Below the pieces are notes generated by a model, which was not told the DNA's origin, ran no database searches, and worked only from the letters and a program-made list of their open reading frames with translations. From NCBI RefSeq assembly GCF_035582795.1, contig NC_134365.1:77357635-77421634 (forward strand): DNA of 64,000 nt. Reading direction: 5' to 3'. This DNA is from Mycteria americana (taxonomy: Eukaryota > Chordata > Aves > Ciconiiformes > Ciconiidae). Shown piece after piece: positions 40,901 to 50,929 of the stretch (positions are counted from its first letter, which is position 1; each line of letters starts with the position of its first letter). A program made the position numbers and the translations under genes.

Positions 40901-43900
40901 GTGGTGCTGTCACAAAACAAAAAAATCTGTGTGTGGCAGAAAAAATGTTGAGTTTTTTTAAAATAGAAATTGTTATTTTCAGTTTGATATCAATATATCT
41001 TTCTCTTCAATGTTCTTAGTTCTTCCCATAAAACTTCTTGGGAATTTAATGTTTTCCTTTTAATAAAAGCAGACCCCCCTCGTTTCTCTGAGTATTTAGA
41101 AGCCATTGAAATAGGCTTGTGAGCACTGAAGGAATCAGTAAACTCTTCAAGGAAAATGATACTTTGTAGGCTTATCAAATCATGGCTTTTTAATGTGGAC
41201 ATAACTGTACTATCTACTTTTTAAGGTGGAAACCTCTTGTTCTCTACAGTCATATATTAAATGTCACAGTAAGGACTGGTGCTCTCTGAGTGCTCTAACA
41301 GACAACATGCAAATGCTGATGATGCATAAAAATCTTGAGAGATTCTCGAAGTCTTGACTCAGAATTTCAGTCAGGGCCCCTGAAACATTTTGAGTGGAGA
41401 CTGAAATAGAAAATACCTGTGCAAGCTCTTTACTTCAAAAGGTTTCCTCTATTTAAAGTCTGCTGTATACATTTCTTTCACTACTGAGGTCACAGCACTT
41501 GCTTAAGGAATACATTTTTTATTTTTAAATATAATCAAACGCTTCAGTCCTATCCTATTTTGAGGTGAGAGAGCCTATGTTAAATTCCCAGTGAAGGCAT
41601 GTTCTAATACTGACTTACTGAGCATAAAATGTAAATGAAATAAAATGTAAGAAGCAGAGCATGTATTTTTTAGATTTACAGAAGTGTGCCTTTAATAGCT
41701 GTTTGAGGCAATATTAAGAAGTGTTTATGCGTAAACAGTCTCCAAGGTCATTGACGTTAAGCTGACTGGGACACAGTATGAGACAAAGAATTAATTTATC
41801 TTTGCTCCTTGACCTGATACTGATTTAAGAGTTAATCCTGCAACCTGGGTTAACTAACTTGCACTATTCAAAAATGAATGATGATGACTTAACCTCTTAT
41901 CTTTTTTAGAAAAACTGAGGTTGCTGATGGCTACCTTGTGATGTTTTGCCATGAGCTGTGGTGGTTCAGGAGGCAAGCCTATGGAAGCCCAGGTGTCTCT
42001 ACAAGGGAAGGGGCAGAGATACCCTGTAGCCATGGCTGCGGTTCCCACCGCCTGTGTGCTGCCGGTGGCTTACAGCTTCTGACTTGCAAGGGAGGAGGGT
42101 CAACAGCCGAGGGCAACCACTGCTAATCTGACAGGGGTCATAGGAGAGCCTAGGACTTAAAACAAAACAAAACAAAAATCCACCTCGGGTTTTAAAGAGT
42201 ATATTCTTCCTCGCTACAGCAGCCCAAGTGTCCAATATCCCAGTTTCTCTGTAACCTTAAGTAGCTCTCAATTTTCGGTCATTTTATCAAAGACTTGTCC
42301 TTGTAAAATGGCATAGAGATTTGTATTTGCAACAGCGAGGATGATGTCATGTTTCGAAAGAGTTGGCTATGGATTGGAGGTATATATGCAAACAACCAAG
42401 CCTCTATTTGTTTTTCATTTAAATTTAGTTTGCATGGGCAGCTGGTAGAATCTGAAACAGTTTGAGATATGCTTTGATACCTCAGGGGTAAAGGACAAGG
42501 GTCCTATCTGGCAATCCATATTTATGTAGGTAGGTGCTGGGAATTTTGAGCCTGAACATTGGAATTAGATTATCGGTAGTAGTTTTCTACTTTCATAACC
42601 AGCTTTAAAACGCACTAAATTGCATATTGGAATTATTAATAGCTTTACCTTGTCACGTCTGCACAAAATACGTAAGATTGTATGCATAAGACATAAAAGT
42701 GCACATAAATTATACTATAGGTAAGTCATAAAATACATAAAGATAATACATAAACTATAATTAATGCATTCAGTGCATTGTACTGAAGTATCATTGTGCC
42801 TATCTTCTTAAAAAAGTTACCACAGCAAAGCTAATCAAACTGACTATAAGTAAATTTCAGGACCTTTTGTTTTCCCCAACTTACCTGCTGGCATACTTGG
42901 TTTAGCAACATGTTCCTTTTTCAAGAAGATTTTCTGTTCCCTTTTGTTAAGTAAAAAAAGACACAAACAGAAAAAAACTGACTATGCAAAGTAAAGACAG
43001 CGCAACATACACTTTCTACCTATTCAATCATAACTGTGTTCATAAAAAGCCATCATTTCCATCATATAATTAGGCATTTAGAGGGCTGGTTTTTTAAATT
43101 TGGATCTAGGCCTCTATTCAGCAAAACATTAAGTATGTATTTAACTTGAAATACATTATTTGTTCTGCTGAAGGCATTTAACCATTGAAACGAAGCTTTT
43201 AGTTTGCTTGGTCAAAGCCTTACAGAGAAGCATGAGCTTTTTGATCTGGTCGCTAGTTTGGAAATTATCTCTGTCGCTGGCATGGGAACCTGCTGCTGCT
43301 TCCTCAGAGGCGTTGTGAGGACTCAGTTGTGGTCACTACTCTCTAAATGACAGGCCATTACCAATGCACACATACGACCTCTTGGTTTCTGTAAACCAAA
43401 ATCAGTTTGCCTTTTCTTTCTGTATAAATGAGAGAGGGAAGGAGAGTGTGAGATGGGTGGTAGAAGATTAACACATCCTGCTTTGGAGAACCAGGAGGGC
43501 CTGTGGAGTGGGATTTACGCTCCTCTTGCCCAGCTCTGCCTAGATCCAAACTTGAGGAATGGAACAGGTCCATGTTCATGCAGCTTTCATGTGCATGTCT
43601 ATATGTACCTGCATACCTAGATTTTAAAAAAAGATGACAGAAATCAGTAAGTAGCCTCAATTTGTTCCTTCCTTGCCAAGAAGGCAATTGCTAAGATTTG
43701 CTTTGAAACTAAATTAGACCCGTCTCATACATCTTCAAGACAGTAGCCCTACCAGACTGCCTGCGCCCCAACACTGTCCGTCCCATAAAATACATTATAA
43801 ATCCCCTCTTTGTTGGATTGCCTTTGCTCGAACATTGAGACAAATTGGTGGGCAAAGCCAGCATACCAGGCTGCAGCTGAGTTGTGAAGAGCATGACCCA

Positions 43901-46900
43901 ACAGCTACGACAGTTTCTTTTTTAGCCTGTGGGAGGAAGGTATTATCATAACAGGTGTGAGGTAGCATATGTTGTGCTTTGGGCTTTTGTCGTGGTATTG
44001 TATGGTTTGTTTACATGTCTGAGTTCTGTAGTGCATTGACTTATTATAGGTCTTTTTCAGAACACAGTTTTCATCTCTCACAGATATAGACATTTCCATT
44101 GTGTGGCCCTGTGAATATGAAACTAGCATCTAGTCTAGAAATAAAAAAAAAAACAAACCAAAACCCAAGACAAAAGAGAAAAAGAAAACACCTTTTTTTA
44201 GATTTTTTTTTTCACAATGCACGGTTGTAAAGGCTAAGAATAGTTAGAATACATGTACAATAGACAGCTGACTTTTTATGCTGGGTTTTAATACATTTTA
44301 TCCACTATAGTACTTGTTTTACTAGAAACCTTTAATGACTTTATAAGCTGTGAAGAAATACAATTAACACATTTCCATTTGTTTGAATCTCCCTGTGGTA
44401 TCCACAGGCTACAGGAATACATGACTACATATCTAGATGTTTACTTTGTACACGTGAGCATACAGTTGGGTTGTTTAACCTCAAGAAGTCCAACGCTGCG
44501 TGCTTTGACTGTTTCTCTATGCAGTCTGCTGAGACTAACTGCATCCTGAGAACTGACACTTTGGATGTCCAAGTGAGTACTTCAGCATCCCCAGGATCCT
44601 CCAAACCTTGCTCAGCCATTCCCAAGTTCTCATTCATGGACCTTCAGGACCCCTTGGAGCTCCTGCCTGAGCTCTGGTGGAGTTCTCAAACCAGGAGCTG
44701 CCCTGGGTCATCCAGTCCGTATTGCAATAGTATGCACGTTGCATCAGACTTTGCACAAAAAATGGACAGGGATACACTTGTGGGAATGTCATCAGCTGTT
44801 GACCACCACTACACCCAGTAACCCACTGGTCTAGATGTTGCCCTAGGAAATGGAAGAGTAGGTTCAAGTACCTGGTCCAGTGAATATGGATTTATTTAAA
44901 GTGGAACAGCTTCAGTATGGGGTATGTATAGAGCCTTGGCACCTGATTCAGAGCTACAGAGTCCTTGGGGTGACTGGGTATCTGGAAATCAGTTATGGTG
45001 CTGGAATGCCCAAAGTCCCTCTACAGACATTACCCTTTTTTTCATTATTTTTGTTTGGACTGGAGAGAGAGATATACAGCAATGCATAAGGGAAGCGTTT
45101 AAAACAGGACAGGGCATCTCTTGAAGCAAATATAGCACCTGAAACTACTATCTCTCTCTCTTTTTTAAAAGATAATCTTATTTAATTAAGCCTTTTAACT
45201 CATCTGTAAAATATGTTCAGATTCTGCTGCTCTTACATAGAAATCCATAGGTGCCCCCTTGGAAGAAGGGCCTGTGGTATTTCCCCTTAGGAACAGAGTC
45301 AGGTCACAGAACTCCCTCATAGCGGTCGCACTAAAATTCAGAAGGCCTGACTCCACCTCCTCTTTGTCACTGCTAAACTACACAGCTCTTCAGAAATCTG
45401 GATATATTTAAAATCCTAGATTATAAACATCTATACGAGTAAAGCAGAAATGCTACAAATAGAAGGAAAAAGCCAGAATATTAAACTACAAACTGTACGA
45501 CATATGATAATATCTAACCAGCAGAAACTAGTCCATAGCATCCTTTTCCCCAGCGACATTAAACATTGGTAAGAGGAGCCTTCACTTCTGTAGAACCGCG
45601 TATATTTTCAATTATTTAGTATCACATTTCTGTGTCTTTGCTATGCAATAATGTATACACATTAATTATTAATAATTTTGCTTTGTGGAAAATGTAAATT
45701 TCATCTAAATAGTGAAAGAAGATCAAGGCTCCCTCAGGGCAGAAAGGCCCCAACCTCATCCCAAGTGTAAAACTTAAAGAACAAGAGTTTACAGGACTGC
45801 AGAAATGCGGCAAGAGAAATCTCTGCCAAGCAGCATTATGACAGATACTGTTTGCTTGGTTTAGCTCCATCTCTGAGAATATTTTACGTGAGTTTTATTC
45901 ATTTGACCCGCAGAGACCATTCTTAAAAGGAGAAAGGAATCCAGCCGGGGGGAAAGCCCCTTTGTTTTTGTCCAAGATCACTTCATCAACAAAGGGGGTC
46001 AGTTCTGTCATGATGGAGCTGGGAAGCAAAGAGATCATAAAAGAGCTGGCCAAAACCATGCCAGATAAAAACGGAGCATCTCCAGAAGATTCTCATTAAG
46101 TTCATCATCAGGCACCCTTGAGACAACAGGCAGAGCCTTCCGCTGCAGCAAATGTCCAAGAGGCAGAAGGAATGTTACCTGCCCAAGGGCGTGCGTGTAG
46201 TTTGAAATAATCCCCATCCACAGCTCTGATGTAATTTCTCTTGATAAACCAAATACAACAATCGTAATGACTACAAAAACATCGGCGCCGCTCCAAGCTC
46301 TGCTGCTGATGAACTGAACATCTTTTAGTGCTTTCAGGGAAGTGTTATCCAAATACTGGCAATACTAGAGACGCGCCACTTATGCTGAAACCTGTTAAGT
46401 TTTGCCATTTACTTCACTGAGAAGAGGACCACCTCCTATGAGGTGCTTACGTGCTAGAGCCTGGCTACTGGTTGTGAATAACTTTCCTGTTGTACGAGCA
46501 GGCAGCTCCACTGATGCTAGCGGTTCCTACTGTCCACTCTTCCATTTGGAAAGCTATTCTTCTGTTTAAAACTTTGTTATATTCTATTTCTATGGTGAGC
46601 TGCTTGTAATTTCCATGGTGGTGGCCTCCAGCTGAAGAAGATCCATAAACTCAGACCTAAAGTAAACACTTAGGAAAACCTGTTCAAGCTGTCTGGTTTA
46701 GGTACTTTGCTGCCCAGGGATCTCCATTGGTTGGAGTGATTTAATGCCAGGCAGGTCGTTGCAAACAGCACAGGAAAGCATCTTGTACTAAGTGAAACTA
46801 CTGAGAAACTATACTTATCTACACTAGCTATATTTATCTAGATTTTCCAATTTCTAGGCTGTTTTGAGCCAATATGAAGCAGCAGCCATCTAAATGCTGC

Positions 46901-47098
46901 ATGTTTGAATTGCTGTACATCTGTTGGGTCACTGAAACTTTCCTTTGACTGTTCTCAAAATAGTTATCTTAGCAATGCTCGCATTCTGACTGGAGAAGTA
47001 AGAAGGGTAACCAAGAGCACTTTAAACAATTTCCATCTAAACTGAAAAGACCTTCTGTTACAAGAAGCTATGGGGTTGTCTTTCACGACTCGTTGCAG
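37935..47098 (+). other. BIK: Inferred BIK 5' UTR intron
   Basis: About 9.2 kb between the CpG-island exon and the first coding exon; its first part is still CpG island. It holds no supported exon. An open hydrophobic stretch on the minus strand at 46,035-46,352 and an unusually long open plus-strand stretch at 44,471-44,821 are the only oddities. Intron status depends on the promoter assignment. Confidence 0.45.
46035..46360 (-). pseudogene. Possible decayed membrane-transporter-like sequence
   Basis: The minus strand is open for about 105 codons and contains hydrophobic segments such as DVFVVITIVVFGLSREITS and SNYTHALGQVTFLLPLGHLL. The same strand continues below 46,080 in another frame with MISLLPSSIMTELTPFV, as if after a frameshift. 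The rhythm of hydrophobic stretches and the ALGQ..LLPL pattern recall major-facilitator (SLC22-like) transporters, but none of their signature motifs (for example PESPRW) is visible. No start, splice sites or full domain were found. It may equally be chance. Confidence 0.2.
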
Positions 47099-47104
47099 AA
47101 TAAG

Positions 47105-47235
47105 ATGTCTCAAACGAGGAGAATCCCCAGGCACTTTGTCCTCTCCAGCTACCCCAATGGAGCACCAGAAGAGGAAACCTACAGTAACCTCCAAACAATC
47201 CCAGACACCACAGAGCAAATGGAGTTTAATATCAG
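47105..47235 (+). CDS. BIK: BIK coding exon 1 (residues 1-44)
   Basis: Starts MSQTRRIPRHFVLSSYPNGA and ends at EFNI plus two bases of Ser44. The exon itself probably starts at 47,099. Donor GTATCA is weak but the phase fits the next exon exactly. Confidence 0.8.
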
Positions 47236-50200
47236 GTATCACATCGCATTAATACTCCTTCTGTCCTCCCCGTTCTCCCCCCTCAAATGCAAACCCCCAG
47301 ACTTTCCAGAAGACTTTGCTAAGCCAAATAATCATAGTGGATGCTATTGGAAATGGAATAGATGCAAGTGTAGATAACCTGTAGTGCTTAACACTGACCA
47401 TGCAAGATTATGCTGCGTTAAATGTCTGTAAGTTTTTATCCTGCACAGGGACACAGATGTGGCTCTTCATTAGAAACCCACCTGTTATAGCAAGCAGCTG
47501 AGGAAGCCATTTTTACATAATTCTCTAGGCGCCTCTCACAACAAACTGACAGTGATGCTTTGGGTTTTTCTTAATCCCATACATACATTTTTTCCAGTTC
47601 AAGAGTCAGGGGCTGCCTTTCCCCCCGTCTGTGAAAATTCCTTTCTGTGTTTTTTTCTTTTTTGTTGTTGGACTGACCAAACCAAGCTCAAGTTTTTTTA
47701 AGCAGATCTCTAGAATTAAGCTCTTAAGCCCACTTACTATTCAGCAGATCTTATAAACAGACCTCAGCAGAAATACAAGTTAAAATAAAAATGTATAATC
47801 ATATTATTTTTCTACCAAAAAAAAAAAGGGACGAGTGTCTAAGAGAAGCTAAATCTAATTGGAAATTTTCATCAGGAAAGCATAACCAGTTTTTGGCATC
47901 AACATGGGCCACAGACATTGTAGTTCAAGGTTCTGCACGCCCCAGGTTCTGCACGACCTCCCTAAGAGCCTTTAGGTTTTGGTCAGTTCATACCCTGACA
48001 CCACCCATTAGCTGGAGACCCACACTGCATTGTGGACATCATTGGAGTAAACCTGTTGGATGACAAAGCCAGCAGTTATGTAAGATGAAATGTTTTGAAA
48101 GGTCCAATGTGAAGGCTGTTTCAGTATTTTGACTTTGGGGAAAAAAAAACCCCAAACCCAAACCAGAATTCCATTGCCTTGTATAAGGAAATTAGACACC
48201 TAAAAAACCAACATGGTTTTTCAAAAGTGCCAAATATGCAGCTTTTTATTAAAACATCAAAGCACTTCTGTATGCATATAAATACAGGCGTAAGATGCCT
48301 AATCAATAAAACCATAAATAACAGTAAAAAAAAACCCCTTAACATTTGGCTTTTACATGCCCAGCTTAGTCCAACTGTTAGGGGAGTAACTGTGCCTGAC
48401 ATCTGCAGAGTGCCTTTTAGGGAATTGCTGTTGCAGTATTGTCCTCTAATATGCACATCCCATGCACATCCCGAACGCCTTACAGCTCAGCTACCCAGGT
48501 TGGCCGTCAGCTGGCCCTGATTGGGGATGAATTTAACAGGACATATCACAGGAAGTTTGAAGATACACTGCTTCACCTGGCACACAGGTAAGTTACCTTA
48601 CTGGCACTGTTAGTCTTCAGATCCTTTTAAAAACCATGTTAGACAGATAAATGTTTTGTTAGATAAACAGTAACGTTTCTGTACACAAAGTAAAACATTT
48701 TATTGCTACTACTGCTGCTTCATACAGAACCTAAAAAAACAAAACAGATACTGCAGCTTGTTTTACAAGGAAGAGCTTTATAATGTAAATTGTTTCCACA
48801 GATTACAGCCATTTACAGTCAAAAGACTTAAATAGTTTCTTGGTATTTAAAATTTCACAGTACCACAGTAGTTTTCGAGGTTAGTGTGTTTAAGCACAAT
48901 TGAGTGATGAGAGGTCTGCAGCCTAGTAAGTGTGATGCTTCAGGGATTAACATGTTACTGCATGTCAAACAACCCACCCATGCACATACAAGAAAACGTG
49001 GCTAGACTAGTATGAATTGCCTTTTATCTGCTGTGAGCTGACAGGGTCATCATGGATGGCTATTAACCGCAGATTAACTGATACGCAGTAATGTCCTAAC
49101 CCGAGATACATAATCTGTGTCTGAACCCCCAAGTACTCACGTGCAGTTCTACCTCTTCTCTCCTTGCTTCAGGAAGAGGACGGTCACTTATTGCAGAATA
49201 CAGAGAATGCAATTCAATTACAGCTGTGTTCCTGGACATAGCATATAGTCATATAACTTCTACCTCAGTAATGCTGGATTCATGCTGCAGAGAGACCCTG
49301 TGGGATTGCTATGTCAGTCCTGTATTGCTGCCCCGAACTCTGATTCATTAGAGATCAACAGCTCTCGTTGGGTTGTGCTTTTCTAAGTTTGAAACAAGAG
49401 GAAAGGCACAAGGTTGCCGTTCAGGTTCAGGAGCTCTGCTGCACGTTTCCTTGTGTGATGTTAGTGATCAATTAATTCTGAAACCAAATTATCTTTAGCT
49501 GTCAAAGCCCTACTAAGTTGCCAGGTCTTCTTCCTAAATATTTAGAGAAATATACATGTACACATTAGACTTTCAGGAAGGAACATACTGGAGTTTTGGG
49601 TTTCTTTTTGTAGTTTTCTAAACCTTGGTATTTTATTTGCCAATTTTTAGAATAAATTTTCTATGCCCATGCTTTTTTTTTTTCTTTTTTTTTTTTTGTT
49701 GTTGTTGTTTAAATCATCAGGGTTGCTATCAGTGTTTTCCAGACATGGAATATTATTAAAAGTGTTGTAAGAAGCTTTGGAAATATTTTGAACAATAACT
49801 GGACAAAGAGGATCATTGGTTATGGAAGCTGGGTATGCTCTCTCCCTTTTCTCCCACCTTTTTGTTGACAAGTAGGTAACAGCAACACCTAACTCCCATG
49901 TAAGTGTCAATGAGTAAAGTATATAAAGCGGCTCTAGGTTCGGGTTTATTCCTTAGTTTGTATGTTCCCCCATTGCCCCGTTTTTTCTTTTTAGGCTGAA
50001 ATTTCTCATTTATAGACAGAGTATGCCAAATGCCTGCAAACAGCTGCCCAAGTCACACACAACTCACAGGGGCTCCATGCAGAGGGAAGGTGTTTCCCAC
50101 CGTAAGAAGCTGTAAGGGTCTACTCTAGGGCACATAAGCAGGCCTCCTACCAGCAGTGGTTTACCCTGTGTTTAACCTGGAGAAGAGAGGAGGATTACGT

Positions 50201-50501
50201 AGAGGCTGGATATGACCCTGCCACTGCAGCACTCACAGTAGCCACCAGCAAAACTAGACCCCGATGTGCGTTTCTGCAGCAGAACTGGACCACATTCTCG
50301 ATTTCACACTAACCTCACACACAGGCATTCTTGTTAGCTTTTCTGCACCATCTTTTTGCTGCTTGTTTTTTCTAATTACCTTCCCTTTTCTTACCGCAGA
50401 TTTGCAAGCTTCCATTCAGGTGCGTCTGCCAGAAGCTGGTGCCTGCAGCCTTGCTTGTTGCTGCCTTTTGGTGGGCCATGAATTATGGACTGCAGAATTA
50501 A
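47105..50501 (+). CDS. BIK: BIK, BH3-only apoptosis inducer (4 coding exons, 148 aa)
   Basis: Member of the BCL2 family that promotes apoptosis by binding anti-apoptotic BCL2/BCL-XL through its BH3 helix; in mammals it sits in the ER and mitochondrial membranes. Coding exons: 47105-47235, 48486-48587, 49721-49832 and 50400-50501. All junctions are GT..AG and the phases close, giving 447 nt and 148 residues (human 160). The BH3 core VGRQLALIGDEFNR (49-62) keeps the Leu-x3-Gly-Asp-Glu signature (human LRLACIGDEMD). The tail, KLVPAALLVAAFWWAMNYGL (127-146), is a single membrane anchor ending at the C-terminus. GSW at 113-115 matches the human GSW before the anchor. Outside the BH3 and the anchor, similarity to mammals is weak. 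Position between TTLL1 and MCAT and orientation match the human locus. The start was chosen as the first ATG after a TTGCAG acceptor, with A at -3. Confidence 0.9.
47236..48485 (+). other. BIK: BIK intron between coding exons 1 and 2
   Basis: About 1.25 kb, AT-rich, without recognised elements. Confidence 0.8.
48486..48587 (+). CDS. BIK: BIK coding exon 2 with BH3 motif (residues 44-78)
   Basis: Encodes SSATQVGRQLALIGDEFNRT and onward to LLHLAH. It contains the entire BH3 helix. Acceptor CCTTACAG, donor GTAAGT. Confidence 0.93.
48588..49720 (+). other. BIK: BIK intron between coding exons 2 and 3
   Basis: About 1.1 kb. The last 50 bases are an almost continuous T tract with GTT units (49,672-49,710), forming an extreme polypyrimidine tract. 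Confidence 0.8.
49721..49832 (+). CDS. BIK: BIK coding exon 3 (residues 78-115)
   Basis: Encodes RVAISVFQTWNIIKSVVRSF through IIGYGSW. It is preceded by a long T-rich tract and an ATCATCAG acceptor; donor GTATGC, phase 0. Confidence 0.9.
49833..50399 (+). other. BIK: BIK intron between coding exons 3 and 4
   Basis: 567 bp with a pyrimidine-rich 3' end. No feature was recognised inside it. Confidence 0.8.
50400..50501 (+). CDS. BIK: BIK terminal coding exon with membrane anchor (residues 116-148)
   Basis: Begins ICKLPFRCVCQKL, followed by the hydrophobic anchor, and ends YGLQN then TAA. Acceptor TTACCGCAG. Three cysteines (117, 123, 125) lie just before the anchor. Confidence 0.9.
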   Translation: MCKLPFRCVCQKLVPAALLVAAFWWAMNYGLQN

Positions 50502-50895
50502 CACAGAGAATTACAACAGAGGTCATTGCTGGACTCTGACCAATATCATTAACACCCAGGTGGTGGCAGTTGGTTTGTTTTTCAAATTTACACTGATAAA
50601 AATCTCTTTTATATTTAAAACCTAGGCTAGTGCTGGGTCACTGCTGTTTCGTACCTTTTTTAAAAAAGAAAAATGTTTAAAATAAGGAGGTTGTTGCTGG
50701 ATAACTGCCTGACTTGTTAGTTTTGAAATGTGACTCCAGGCGATTAGAAAGTCTGTCTTTTTTGTGTTTGTTTTAATGCAATATAAAGTGTCTATTTCAT
50801 ATAAACGAGTTTCTTAAAGAGATTCTGGATGTGGGGAAGACTGAAGGCATGCTGGACATCCTTTAAATTTTAACACTGTAAAAGCAATAGAAAAG

Positions 50896-50901
50896 ATTAA
50901 A
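50896..50901 (+). terminator. BIK: Candidate BIK polyadenylation signal
   Basis: ATTAAA about 395 nt after the stop codon, with a second ATTAAA at 50,921-50,926. No canonical AATAAA lies closer. Confidence 0.35.
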
Positions 50902-50929
50902 ACCATGATACTTTTTTAAAATTAAATTG

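Noticed and set aside
47093-47104. Upstream in-frame start for BIK
   Set aside because: Only a TTG lies upstream in frame, and a TTGCAG acceptor just before AATAAGATG makes the ATG at 47,105 the natural first codon.
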